This document shows positions 25,260-33,881 of a DNA stretch of 64,000 nt, in pieces. This stretch comes from Firm-04 sp045596625 (lineage in GTDB: Bacteria > Bacillota > Clostridia > Oscillospirales > Ruminococcaceae). The position numbers and the translations under genes were made by a program. Position 1 is the stretch's first letter, and each line of letters opens with the position of its first letter. The stretch lies in NCBI GenBank assembly GCA_045596625.1, contig JAZOCU010000044.1, forward strand, positions 29,399 to 93,398, in the 5' to 3' direction. The notes under the pieces are model-generated. The model made no database searches, was not told the DNA's origin, and saw nothing but the letters and a program-made list of their open reading frames with translations.

Positions 25260-25813
25260 AGGGCACCTCCTGTTTGCTTCAGAAATATACTCAGCTTATT
25301 TCGAATACGGTTCAGCCGGACGGAAATCGTATGCTTACTTGTGTGAAAGAGTGCAGCAAGATCTTCAATGGAATCCGCATACCAATAGCGGCGAATAAAC
25401 AGGATTCGTTTTTCCCGTTCGAGTGTTTGGAGAAATTGATCGATCAGCCTTGCAGTTTCGATCGCATCGAAAGCATTTTCTACAGATTCCGAAGCAGCGA
25501 TACAATGTTCCAGCTCGTCCAGTGCGAGATCGTAGCTGCTGTTTCGTTTTGCCGCGGTGTTTGTGTGATATTTTTTCACTGCAAGATTCCGAACAATACG
25601 GCAGACATAGCTGTGCAGCGGATCGGGCGACTGTGGCGGGATCGTATTCCAGACAGCGAAATAAGCATCATTGACGCATTCCTCAGCGTCCTGCTGATTA
25701 TGCAGGATATTATTGGCGATTTTCAAACATACTGTGCCATATTGTGCTGAGAGTGCTGCAACCGCCTGTTCCGAGCGAGCAAAAAATAATTCTAAGATAT
25801 TGCGATCATCCAA
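25256..25813 (-). CDS. ECF-type RNA polymerase sigma factor
   Basis: 185 residues from a TTG start at 25813. The SD GGAGGTGA lies 5 bases before this TTG, and the protein then begins MDDRNILELFFARSEQAV, the usual ECF start. An ATG at 25828 would place the SD inside the gene. Region 2 is NNILHNQQDAEECVNDAYFA and region 4 is ADSIEDLAALFHTSKHTISV followed by RLNRIRNKL. It is coupled to the anti-sigma-like gene downstream. The regulon is unknown. Confidence 0.9.
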   Translation of the reverse strand: MDDRNILELFFARSEQAVAALSAQYGTVCLKIANNILHNQQDAEECVNDAYFAVWNTIPPQSPDPLHSYVCRIVRNLAVKKYHTNTAAKRNSSYDLALDELEHCIAASESVENAFDAIETARLIDQFLQTLEREKRILFIRRYWYADSIEDLAALFHTSKHTISVRLNRIRNKLSIFLKQTGGAL

Positions 25814-26018
25814 TGAGGTCACCTCCATTCTCTTTCAATACTATAACTACGGTTTGGGCAGAAGATATCTCAAACTTTTAGAAAATTATATCACAAATAT
25901 CTGCAAAAGAAAACACTGAGGATATTCCGCTGCTTGCGGTGCAGAATAGGAAAAAGGTTTCTGTTTTGAGATGCATCGAAGCAGCAACCCGATTGCTGAG
26001 ACAGAGAGGAAGAATAGT

Positions 26019-26453
26019 ATGGTTGAGCAAGATACGATCCGATTATTACGGGAATGTGATGCCGGTATCAAAATGGGGATTTCCTCCATTGAAGATTCGG
26101 TTCAGCTTGTAAAGGATGTCAAGCTGGAACAGATTCTGAAAAAGAGTCTGCAAGTTCATGAAAAACTTAAGGATGATATGCAGGAACTGCTTGCGGATTA
26201 TCATGATGAGGGCAAAGAGCCTGCAGCCATGGCCAAGGGGATGGAATGGTTCAAGACCAATGTGACATTGGCGATCAATCCTTCGGATGGTGCAGTGGCA
26301 GATTTTATTACCGATGGCTGTCATATGGGTGTGAAATCTCTGGCGCGCTATCTGAATCAGTATCCGGCGGCAGATGAAAAGTCCAAGGCTATCTCAAAAG
26401 CGTTGATTCGGGAAGAGGAGCAGCTTGGTGCAGCGATGCGGCCATATCTGTAA
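26019..26453 (+). CDS. Predicted helical-bundle protein of unknown function
   Basis: 144 residues from ATG 26019 with SD GAGAGGAAGA about 6 bases upstream. Secondary structure is almost wholly helical with regularly spaced hydrophobic residues (TIRLLRECDAGIKMGISSIE; ILKKSLQVHEKLKDDMQELL; a final helix ALIREEEQLGAAMRPYL). This fits a four-helix bundle of the DUF2383 type, but ferritin-like metal ligands cannot be assigned. It is a single gene, convergent with the GH43 gene. Confidence 0.7.
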   Translation: MVEQDTIRLLRECDAGIKMGISSIEDSVQLVKDVKLEQILKKSLQVHEKLKDDMQELLADYHDEGKEPAAMAKGMEWFKTNVTLAINPSDGAVADFITDGCHMGVKSLARYLNQYPAADEKSKAISKALIREEEQLGAAMRPYL

Positions 26454-26488
26454 ATGGGAATGAAGCCGAGTGCTCTCTGACATCAAAG

Positions 26489-26526
26489 ATCCCCCAAAGG
26501 CGATGGTTGCATCGCTTTTGGGGGAT
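26489..26526 (+). terminator. Shared terminator between convergent genes
   Basis: A long GC-rich stem (ATCCCCCAAAGGCGATG and its near-complement) lies between the helical-bundle gene and the GH43 gene on the other strand. The T tail is weak on both sides. Confidence 0.65.
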
Positions 26527-26551
26527 TGGGTTCGTTATGGATCAGAGCGTA

Positions 26552-28699
26552 TTATTTTGCTTGATTCGCAACAGAAAAGCCATCTGTCTGACCGGTCAGA
26601 TAGAGCTGGAGCAACACGAGATCTGCAATGGTGACATCAGCCGCTTGATTCACATCAGCAGCAAGCTGCTGAAGCGGATCGGTAAAGCCATATAACAAAC
26701 CACGCTTTGCCAGAGTGAGATCAATACCGTCGATTCTGCCGTCGCTGTTGAGATCGCCAAGTGTGACGCTGGTTTGGCCGGCGCCTTCGATCTGTGTGCC
26801 TTCGACTGCACCGATGATATCATCGGCATAGAAATCGAAGGTACCCTCAGCGCTTTCCAGATACAATCTGAGATCGGCAGCACCTTCGGGAATCGTGTAG
26901 GATTCATTGGCAAGCTGTGTCCAAGAACCATTGACAGCAACTGCAGTAGCAATCGTAGAATACTGTGCTTCGCCTTCGGTATCAACATATTCAAGCTTCA
27001 GATAAATGGTTTCAGATGAACCACCGTTTGATTGCATGACATTGGCACTGAAGCTGTAAGCCTCACCGGGCTTGAAAACGGAAGTGCTGAGTGTACGCAA
27101 TGTGCCGTTCCATGCACCGGTACGTTCTGAGATCAGAAGAGATTGGCTGCCGGCATATGCTTCCTCTGCAGAAGTCTTAACGGTAGCAGCACCGCGTCCG
27201 GACCAGTTTTCGGTACCTTTTTCGAATGTGCTATGGAAATAGTATCCGTTTTCATCGGGTTCATTGGACTGGGAATCAAACTGCCACCAGTCGATATTCA
27301 ACAGGAAACCACCGCCGCCTTTGAACACAAGATAGAGATCTTGTACGCCGGATACGCCGCTGACGGGTGTGGTAACGGTTTCCCAATTCTGCCATCCGCC
27401 GGTACCGGAAACATTGCAGGTGCCGATCAAAGTACCGCTGACACCGCCAAGCCGCAGCTCAATGGTGCCGCCTTGCTCCGCAGAAGAAACGCTGGCAGTA
27501 AAGGTGGTAGCGCCCTCGGCAAAATCGACTTTGCTGAGCATCAGATAGTCATCGGACTCGATGTTGGCGACATTGATACCGCCTGCAGAGCAAACCTCTG
27601 TTTCCAGACCGGATTCCCAGCAGATGGTTTCCGCTTCCACACGCTCAAAGGGATTGAGCGTTGCGATCTGTTTCGGGCCTTCTTTGGAACGCTCCATTTT
27701 GGGGATAGAACCATCTTGTCCATAGGAGAATTCCTCTACGCATACGGAACGGGTAAAGCCGCCGCCGCCCGGCAGATTACCGGTGTGATAGAAGAAATAG
27801 GATTTTCCGCGAAAATCGCAGATGCCGGGATGGTTTGTGAAGCTGTTGCCGCCGGAAGCCATAATTTCGCCTTTGAAGGTCCAAGGACCGGTAGGCGAAG
27901 AACTGGTTGAATAGCAAATCGTTTCCGGAATACCTGCTGCGGCATAAACAAGATAATATAAGTTATTGCGTTTATAAAACCAAGGGCCTTCTTCGTATAA
28001 GGTCTGATGGCGTTCATCACCGCCGCTGCGTGTGCCGAAAGCAGCTGTAGTCATATCCACTTTGTTGACATTGCCGGTATAGGAGGTCATATCCTCATTG
28101 AGTTTGACGTAATACAGCTGAGGATTTCCGAAATACAGATATGCCTGACCATCCTCATCCACAAAAGCGGTAGGATCAATGTAGTCCCAGTTGGGGCCGA
28201 TCAACGGTTTGCCCAGTGCATCCTTAAAGGGGCCCTCAGGAGAATCGGCAACAGCAACACCGATAGCACGTCCGCCGGTTGCCGCAGGCACCAGTGTAAC
28301 ATACATATAGAATTTGCCGTTACGCTCTACGCATTGTGCAGCCCAAGCGGTGTCTACTTCTGCCCATGAGAAATCCGTGCCGGACAGAACCACGCCATGA
28401 TCGGTCCAGTTCTGCATATCCTTACTGGAATAGCATTTCCAGTCCGGCATTGTAAAATAAGTAGAACCATCTGCATCATGGCTGGTATAGACATAGCAGG
28501 TGTCGTCATACACCATAGGCGCCGGGTCTGCGGTATAAACGGTTTGAACAATGGGATTGGTTGCAAATGCAGATTGCGGCAGCAGAGTACAGGCAGTGAT
28601 TGCGCAGTACACAGCTGCGATTGCTGCCGATAGTTTCCGTCTTGCACGGCAGCGAGTGGATTGGCTTTGCGCTTGAAGCTGTTTTCTCTTTGTTTTCAT
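26552..28699 (-). CDS. Cellulosomal GH43 with CBM6, CBM22 and dockerin
   Basis: 715 residues. A long Arg-rich N-terminus leads into a signal peptide ending SAFA. Residues about 48-350 are a five-bladed GH43: first Asp in TADPAPMVYDD, second Asp in WDYIDPTAFVDEDG and acid Glu in YEEGPWFYKR. Residues about 352-485 are a CBM6 (FERVEAETICWESG to DLYLVFKGGG, IDWWQF). Residues about 495-635 are a CBM22 (FEKGTENWSGRGAATV, RTGAWNGTL). Residues about 640-705 are a dockerin (GDLNSDGRIDGIDLTLAKRG, ADVTIADLVLLQLYL). GH43 members of this type act as arabinofuranosidases or xylosidases on arabinoxylan, which fits the two xylan-type CBMs. SD GGGGGAACATTTT precedes the ATG. Confidence 0.93.
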   Translation of the reverse strand: MKTKRKQLQAQSQSTRCRARRKLSAAIAAVYCAITACTLLPQSAFATNPIVQTVYTADPAPMVYDDTCYVYTSHDADGSTYFTMPDWKCYSSKDMQNWTDHGVVLSGTDFSWAEVDTAWAAQCVERNGKFYMYVTLVPAATGGRAIGVAVADSPEGPFKDALGKPLIGPNWDYIDPTAFVDEDGQAYLYFGNPQLYYVKLNEDMTSYTGNVNKVDMTTAAFGTRSGGDERHQTLYEEGPWFYKRNNLYYLVYAAAGIPETICYSTSSSPTGPWTFKGEIMASGGNSFTNHPGICDFRGKSYFFYHTGNLPGGGGFTRSVCVEEFSYGQDGSIPKMERSKEGPKQIATLNPFERVEAETICWESGLETEVCSAGGINVANIESDDYLMLSKVDFAEGATTFTASVSSAEQGGTIELRLGGVSGTLIGTCNVSGTGGWQNWETVTTPVSGVSGVQDLYLVFKGGGGFLLNIDWWQFDSQSNEPDENGYYFHSTFEKGTENWSGRGAATVKTSAEEAYAGSQSLLISERTGAWNGTLRTLSTSVFKPGEAYSFSANVMQSNGGSSETIYLKLEYVDTEGEAQYSTIATAVAVNGSWTQLANESYTIPEGAADLRLYLESAEGTFDFYADDIIGAVEGTQIEGAGQTSVTLGDLNSDGRIDGIDLTLAKRGLLYGFTDPLQQLAADVNQAADVTIADLVLLQLYLTGQTDGFSVANQAK

Positions 28700-28910
28700 A
28701 AAATGTTCCCCCGATAATAATTTGAATGAGTCAGCAAATTACTCCGATTTTATTATAACAGAGAATTTTATAAAAATCCATACACAAAAACGCTGAATTT
28801 TAAGCATTATAATAGTGTTTTGTGTGGAGAAGTTTTGGTGTTGCCATAAGCGAATCACAGATTTCTTCAGGGAATTGATAACAGTGCACCACTAAATTTC
28901 AAATTTTTTC

Positions 28911-28959
28911 TTTGTACGTTGAAATTTCAACATACAAATTCCGTTGATTGATGTATGAT
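28911..28959 (+). promoter_or_regulatory. Palindromic activator site and -10 of the oxygen-defence operon
   Basis: TTTGTACGTTGAAA and its inverse (one mismatch) form a 28-base palindrome at 28911-28938 with core TTGAAATTTCAA. The -10 TATGAT at 28954-28959 has no good -35. The palindrome centre falls 41.5 bases before the expected transcription start, the classic position for a class II activator of the CRP/FNR kind. The half-site spacing differs from FNR. Confidence 0.55.
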
Positions 28960-28990
28960 AGAATACAGAAACCAACAAGGAGGAATAACA

Positions 28991-29689
28991 ATGCGCAGAA
29001 CGATCATTCATATTGATGAAAGCAAATGCAATGGCTGCGGAGCATGTGCTGCTGCTTGTCACGAAGGCGCCCTTGTGATCATTGACGGAAAAGCCAAGCT
29101 GATGCGCGAAGATTACTGTGATGGACTGGGGGATTGTCTGCCGGTATGTCCCACAGGAGCCATTACTGTTACAGAGCGTGAGGCGAAAGCCTATGATGAA
29201 CAGGCGGTGCTTCAGGCAAAGGCGCAGCAAGAAAAACGGCAAAAGCCCTGTGGCTGCATAGGGATGCAGGCAAAACTGCTGCAAGGAAGCAACTGCAAGC
29301 GGAAAGAGACGTATGAACCGGTTCGGAGCGAGCTGCAGCAATGGCCGTGTCAGATCAAGCTTATGCCGGTGAATGCGCCATATTTTGATAATGCGGAATT
29401 ATTGATTGCGGCGGATTGTACAGCCTATGCATTCGGGAATTTTCATCGGGAATTCATGCGGAATCATATCACAATGATCGGCTGTCCGAAACTCGATGCA
29501 GGAGATGATACGGAAAAGCTTACACAGATTCTATCGAATCATAAAATCAGAAGTGTTACGATCGTGCGGATGGAAGTTCCATGCTGCGGCGGATTGGAAC
29601 AGATGGTCAAACGTGCACTGCAAAACAGCGGCGTATCCATACCGTGTCAGGTAGTAACGATTACTACAAACGGAAAGATTCTTGATTAA
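28991..29689 (+). CDS. Dicluster ferredoxin-like protein of the oxygen-defence operon
   Basis: 232 residues from ATG 28991 with SD AAGGAGGAA about 6 bases upstream. The N-terminal 60 residues carry two 4Fe-4S sites: CNGCGACAAACHEGA and the wider-spaced CDGLGDCLPVCPTGA. A Lys/Gln-rich linker leads to a C-terminal domain of about 120 residues with further cysteines (MIGCPKLDAG, VPCCGG). Proteins of this build donate electrons near hybrid-cluster or flavodiiron proteins in clostridia. Being first in the operon, it is a candidate electron carrier for the flavodiiron protein; this is an inference. Confidence 0.85.
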   Translation: MRRTIIHIDESKCNGCGACAAACHEGALVIIDGKAKLMREDYCDGLGDCLPVCPTGAITVTEREAKAYDEQAVLQAKAQQEKRQKPCGCIGMQAKLLQGSNCKRKETYEPVRSELQQWPCQIKLMPVNAPYFDNAELLIAADCTAYAFGNFHREFMRNHITMIGCPKLDAGDDTEKLTQILSNHKIRSVTIVRMEVPCCGGLEQMVKRALQNSGVSIPCQVVTITTNGKILD

Positions 29690-29739
29690 AAATGAACTTG
29701 GAAACCTATACTATATCTGAAAAGCGGGAGGAAAGCATA

Positions 29740-31530
29740 ATGAAAATCACAAAAGATATTCTGTATATTGGCGTCAATGATCATAAGGTAGATTTGTTTG
29801 AAGGACAGTATCGGGTGCCGAATGGCATGGCATATAATTCCTATGTGATTCTGGATGACAGCATTGCCGTTATGGATACGGTGGATGCGGCATTTACGCA
29901 TGAATGGCTGGATAATATTCAGAATGTGCTGGGGGATCGGATGCCCGATTATCTGATCGTACAGCATATGGAGCCGGATCATTCGGCAAACATCATGCAT
30001 TTTGCGAAGGCATATCCCAATGCAAAGATTGTAGCATCCGCCAAGGCATTTGTGATGATGAAGAATTTTTTCGGCACTGCGTTCGATGATCGGCAGATCG
30101 TGGTAGGGGAGGGAGATACCCTTTCACTTGGCAAGCATCAACTGACTTTTGTAACAGCGCCAATGGTGCATTGGCCTGAGGTTATCGTAACCTATGACAG
30201 TACTGATGGTGTACTGTTTTCTGCGGATGGTTTCGGAAAATTCGGCGCACTTGATGTGGAAGAGGATTGGGCTTGCGAGGCAAGACGTTATTATATTGGC
30301 ATTGTCGGAAAATATGGCGCACAGGTACAGAGTCTGTTGAAAAAGGCGGCATCACTGGATATCCGTATCATTTGTCCGCTGCATGGACCGGTACTCAGTG
30401 AAAATCTGAGCTATTATCTGAATCTGTATCACATATGGTCATCCTATCAGCCTGAGGAGGACGGCATTGTGATCGCCTATACTTCCGTATATGGGAATAC
30501 CAAGAAGGCGGTCCAGCAGCTTGCAGATCGTCTGCGGGCCAATGGCTGTCCCAAGGTTGTTGTGAACGATCTTGCAAGATGTGATATGGCAGAGGCAGTA
30601 GAGGATGCATTCCGATACAGTAAGCTTGTTCTGGCAACAACCACTTATAATGCTGAGATCTTTCCGTTTATGCGTGATTTTATTCATCATCTGACGGAAC
30701 GGAATTTCAGAAATCGTACTGTGGCATTTATTGAAAACGGCAGCTGGGCTCCTCTTGCGGCGAAAGTGATGAAGGGGATGCTGGCTGACTGCAAGAATCT
30801 GACTTATACCGATACGACGGTACGGATTCTTTCGGCACTGAATGAAGAAAGCAGCGATCAACTGAATACTTTGGCAGATGAGCTTTGCCGTGACTATCTT
30901 GCACAGCGGGATGCAACTGCCAATAAGAATGATCTTTCGGCATTATTCAATATCGGGTATGGATTGTATGTGATTACCTGTCATGATGGCAAGAAGGATA
31001 ACGGACTGATCGTAAATACTGTGACACAGGTAACAAATACGCCTAACCGCATTGCCGTTACTATCAACAAAGAGAATTATTCTCATCATGTGATTAAACA
31101 GACCGGTAAGATGAACATCAACTGTCTGACTGTGGATGCGCCCTTTTCGGTATTTGAGCAATTCGGTTTTCGAAGCGGCAGGAATACAGACAAATTTGCC
31201 GATTGTGAGCCATTGCGTTCTGATAATGGACTGGTGTTCTTGCCGCGATATATCAACTCGTTCCTTTCGCTGAAGGTGGAGCAGTACGTGGATCTGGATA
31301 CACATGGAATGTTCATTTGTTCTGTAACGGAAGCCAGAGTGATTTCGGATCGTGAAACCATGACCTATACCTATTATCAGAACGAAGTTAAACCCAAACC
31401 TCAAACCGATGGCATCAAAGGTTATGTCTGCAAGATCTGCGGCTATATTCACGAGGGCGACTCGCTTCCGGAAGATTTCATTTGTCCGCTTTGCAAGCAT
31501 GGCGCCTCGGATTTTGAAGAAATCAGATGA
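29740..31530 (+). CDS. Flavodiiron protein with flavin-reductase-like and rubredoxin domains
   Basis: 596 residues from ATG 29740 with SD GGGAGGAAA. Residues 1-250 are the metallo-beta-lactamase-type diiron domain with ligands in HMEPDHSAN, MVHWPE, SADGFG and CPLHGP. Residues about 255-395 are flavodoxin-like (AYTSVYGNTKKAV, TTTYNAEIFPFM). Residues about 410-550 resemble an FMN-binding flavin reductase (LSALFNIGYGLYVITC; NTPNRIAVTINKENYSHHVI). Residues about 553-596 are a rubredoxin with CKICG and CPLCK. Such proteins reduce O2 to water or NO to N2O, so here the electron path from rubredoxin to the diiron site is fused in one chain. The stop is followed 25 bases later by desulfoferrodoxin. 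Confidence 0.95.
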   Translation: MKITKDILYIGVNDHKVDLFEGQYRVPNGMAYNSYVILDDSIAVMDTVDAAFTHEWLDNIQNVLGDRMPDYLIVQHMEPDHSANIMHFAKAYPNAKIVASAKAFVMMKNFFGTAFDDRQIVVGEGDTLSLGKHQLTFVTAPMVHWPEVIVTYDSTDGVLFSADGFGKFGALDVEEDWACEARRYYIGIVGKYGAQVQSLLKKAASLDIRIICPLHGPVLSENLSYYLNLYHIWSSYQPEEDGIVIAYTSVYGNTKKAVQQLADRLRANGCPKVVVNDLARCDMAEAVEDAFRYSKLVLATTTYNAEIFPFMRDFIHHLTERNFRNRTVAFIENGSWAPLAAKVMKGMLADCKNLTYTDTTVRILSALNEESSDQLNTLADELCRDYLAQRDATANKNDLSALFNIGYGLYVITCHDGKKDNGLIVNTVTQVTNTPNRIAVTINKENYSHHVIKQTGKMNINCLTVDAPFSVFEQFGFRSGRNTDKFADCEPLRSDNGLVFLPRYINSFLSLKVEQYVDLDTHGMFICSVTEARVISDRETMTYTYYQNEVKPKPQTDGIKGYVCKICGYIHEGDSLPEDFICPLCKHGASDFEEIR

Positions 31531-31555
31531 TTATAATAGACAGGAGGTAATAATG

Positions 31556-31936
31556 ATGAAGGAAACCAGATTCTATCTTTGTGAGCATTGCGGTAATCTT
31601 GTCGGTATGATCCATGATGCAGGTGTACCGCTTGTGTGCTGCGGTCAGAAAATGAAGCATTTAGAGCCCGGAACCGTTGAAGCAAGTGTAGAAAAGCATA
31701 TCCCGGTGGTTCAGATCCAAGATTCTACTGTTATGGTGACAGTAGGATCGGTGCTGCATCCTATGACAGAGGAACATAGCATCAAGTGGATATATCTTCA
31801 GACGGATCGGGGCGGTCAGCGAAAAAATCTGTTGCCCGGTCAGAAACCTTGTGTCACCTTTGCACTGGAGGATGAAATGCCGGTTGCAGTATATGCATAT
31901 TGTAACCTGCATGGTTTGTGGAAAGCAGATGTATGA
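31556..31936 (+). CDS. dfx: Desulfoferrodoxin (two-iron superoxide reductase)
   Basis: 126 residues. ATG 31556 is preferred over 31553 because SD AGGAGGT then has a 7-base gap. The N-terminal FeS4 site is CEHCG and CCGQKM; the C-terminal catalytic iron site has the conserved Glu-Lys-His (VEKHIPV), VLHPM, EEHSIKW and YCNLHGLW. It reduces superoxide to peroxide using electrons from rubredoxin, which is encoded next. A decayed copy of its 3' end lies before ahpC at 6832-6982. Confidence 0.96.
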   Translation: MKETRFYLCEHCGNLVGMIHDAGVPLVCCGQKMKHLEPGTVEASVEKHIPVVQIQDSTVMVTVGSVLHPMTEEHSIKWIYLQTDRGGQRKNLLPGQKPCVTFALEDEMPVAVYAYCNLHGLWKADV

Positions 31937-31960
31937 ATCTAATAACGGAGGTAATAACAA

Positions 31961-32119
31961 ATGAAATATGTATGTGAAGCTTGCGGCTGGGAGTATGATG
32001 AGGCAGTCGGTGCACCCGATCTGGGCATAGCACCGGGTACAAAGTTTGAGGATCTGCCGGATGATTTTGAATGCCCGCTTTGCGGTGTTGGTAAAGATAT
32101 GTTCCGTTCTGCGGAATAA
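31961..32119 (+). CDS. Rubredoxin
   Basis: 52 residues: MKYVCEACGWEYDEAVGAPD, then a middle part and CPLCGVGKDMFRSAE. The four Cys of the single-iron centre (VCEACG and CPLCG) and the expected length are present. ATG 31961 has SD GGAGGTAA 7 bases upstream. It is the last gene of the operon and the obvious electron donor to desulfoferrodoxin. Confidence 0.97.
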   Translation: MKYVCEACGWEYDEAVGAPDLGIAPGTKFEDLPDDFECPLCGVGKDMFRSAE

Positions 32120-32142
32120 GCGTTGAACGGATCGGAAGTTGA

Positions 32143-32191
32143 AAAATCCCGTTGCTGCGAAACATTTTGTTGTTCGCGGTAATGGGATTTT
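32143..32191 (+). terminator. Terminator of the oxygen-defence operon
   Basis: A long imperfect stem (AAAATCCCGTTGCTGCGAA with TTCGCGGTAATGGGATTTT), 24 bases after the rubredoxin stop. Confidence 0.8.
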
Positions 32192-32255
32192 CCGTATTAT
32201 AGGATTTTATGCAAAATTTCATACGGAGTTTTTTGTTAAAATTCTCACAATCGCA

Positions 32256-32284
32256 TTGACAATCGGAGAAAATTGTGATAGTAT
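32256..32284 (+). promoter_or_regulatory. Sigma-A promoter of the gat operon
   Basis: -35 TTGACA, 17-base spacer, -10 TAGTAT. A perfect 8-base inverted repeat (TATCCCAT / ATGGGATA, 32302-32331) lies just after the predicted start and could be an operator. Confidence 0.75.
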
Positions 32285-32370
32285 TAAAGGTGTTTTTTTA
32301 GTATCCCATGCATACTTGATACAATGGGATAACCAGAATCCAAACCTGCTAATTGATAAAGGAGAATGTT

Positions 32371-32652
32371 ATGAATCGTGATGTACTGAGAAGATTGACA
32401 TTACTCAATCAGCTTTCCTTAACGGATGCACAAAAGGAAGAGAACCTTGCTTTTTTTGCACGTCAGGAACAGGCACTTGCCGTATTGAATGCTATTGATA
32501 CCGAATCCGTTGAGCGGATGGTACATGTGATGCCGATTCTGACCGTAGTGCGTGAGGATGTGGCAGCACAGCCTTTTTCGCGAGAAGCATTGCAAAGCGG
32601 TGCACCGGATGCCGGCGAAGGCTATTGGCGAGTCCCCCGTGTGGTGGAATGA
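32371..32652 (+). CDS. gatC: Asp/Glu-tRNA amidotransferase subunit C
   Basis: 93 residues, typical GatC length, from ATG 32371 with SD AAAGGAGA 6 bases upstream. The helical first half (VLRRLTLLNQLSLTDAQKEE) and the C-terminal segment SGAPDAGEGYWRVPRVVE match the belt-like GatC that wraps GatA and GatB. It opens a gatC-gatA-gatB operon. Confidence 0.9.
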   Translation: MNRDVLRRLTLLNQLSLTDAQKEENLAFFARQEQALAVLNAIDTESVERMVHVMPILTVVREDVAAQPFSREALQSGAPDAGEGYWRVPRVVE

Positions 32653-32676
32653 TTTTTGTTGAGGAGTGTAGTGTAT

Positions 32677-33879
32677 ATGAAATTGTATACATCAAAAGTA
32701 GAAGCTGCTGCCGCACCTGTGGTAGTTGTCGATGATATGATTCTGACCAAATCGATGCCGACTGCTGCCGGCTCCAAGATGCTGGAAGGTTATATGAGCT
32801 TGTTTGACGCTGAGGTAGTCACTCGGTTGACCGCTGCAGGTTATACGATCGGCGGCAAAGCTGCAGTCGGTGAATTTGCCATTGATCTGGTTGGTGAAAC
32901 GGCATATGATGGTGCTTGTGTTGCAGATGGAACCCTGCGCAATGCATCGGCAGAAATTGTAAAAGCAGCCGAGGCAAAGGCTGTGGTCGGTCTTGATGTC
33001 AATGGCTCTGTGCGCCGAGCAGCGGCACAGAATGGTTTGATCAGTGTCAAGCCTACTTATGGTACGGTTTCCCGATATGGAACAGTGCCGGTAGCATGCT
33101 CGGGCGAAACAGTCAGTGTCATGGCAAAAACCGTAGCGGATTGCCGTGAGGTTCTGGATGTAATTGTCGGCCATGACGATAAAGATGGCACCAGTCTTTC
33201 CGAGGAATGCTGTGCAAGCATCAAAACGGGCGGCAGTGCCGATAAGCCTGTAAAGGTTGCTGTGATTCCTGCGTGGGATATTGCAATTGATGCAGATGTA
33301 GCAGCACAGCTTTCTGCCTTTGGCACTATGCTGGAAAAGAATGGGGTTGCAGTTACCACTGTGGATGCCGGTGTACTGAATGCTGCCTCTGCTGCATGGA
33401 ATATTCTGATGAGCGCCGAGCTTTGCAATAATGTGTCTCGTTATGATGGCATCAAATTTGGCTATCGTACAGAAAACTTTGAAAATATCGATGAATTGTA
33501 TACCAACAGCCGTACCGAAGCATTCGGTGATCTGCTGAAAACTGCGATCTTGTATGGCTCAGATACGCTTTCTACTGAGAATTATATGAAGGTGTATGAT
33601 AAAGCATTACGGATCCGTCGTGTGATCGCTGATGCATTTGCGGCACTGTTTGCCGAATACGATGCAGTGCTGATGCCTGCCTGCTCTAAAATTGCCTATA
33701 CCGAGGCAGATGTGCAATCGGATCGATATATTTCGTTTGCAGAAAACTGCTATACCGCACCGGCATCGATTACGGGATTGCCTGTTGTTGTTGCAGGTGG
33801 TGTACAGATGATCGGCAAGGCTTTTTCTGAGCCTATGCTGTTTGCAATGGCAGAGTTGTATGAAAAGGAGGGCAAATAA
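32677..33879 (+). CDS. GatA-like amidase-fold protein with degenerate active site
   Basis: 400 residues from ATG 32677 with SD GAGGAG about 10 bases upstream; canonical GatA is about 485. Aligned by eye with GatA, the first 65 residues are missing and the protein starts at the beta strand before IKDN. The catalytic Lys of that motif is Val here (PVVVVDDMILTK). The GGSSGGSAA motif holding the cis-Ser is replaced by TLRNASAEIV. The nucleophile Ser is kept (DVNGSVRRAAA), as is the signature VKPTYGTVSRYGTV. With Lys and cis-Ser lost, normal glutaminase chemistry is unlikely. Its place between normal gatC and gatB genes says it still assembles with them. It may use free ammonia or act structurally, with a canonical GatA elsewhere. 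Confidence 0.85.
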   Translation: MKLYTSKVEAAAAPVVVVDDMILTKSMPTAAGSKMLEGYMSLFDAEVVTRLTAAGYTIGGKAAVGEFAIDLVGETAYDGACVADGTLRNASAEIVKAAEAKAVVGLDVNGSVRRAAAQNGLISVKPTYGTVSRYGTVPVACSGETVSVMAKTVADCREVLDVIVGHDDKDGTSLSEECCASIKTGGSADKPVKVAVIPAWDIAIDADVAAQLSAFGTMLEKNGVAVTTVDAGVLNAASAAWNILMSAELCNNVSRYDGIKFGYRTENFENIDELYTNSRTEAFGDLLKTAILYGSDTLSTENYMKVYDKALRIRRVIADAFAALFAEYDAVLMPACSKIAYTEADVQSDRYISFAENCYTAPASITGLPVVVAGGVQMIGKAFSEPMLFAMAELYEKEGK

Positions 33880-33881
33880 TC

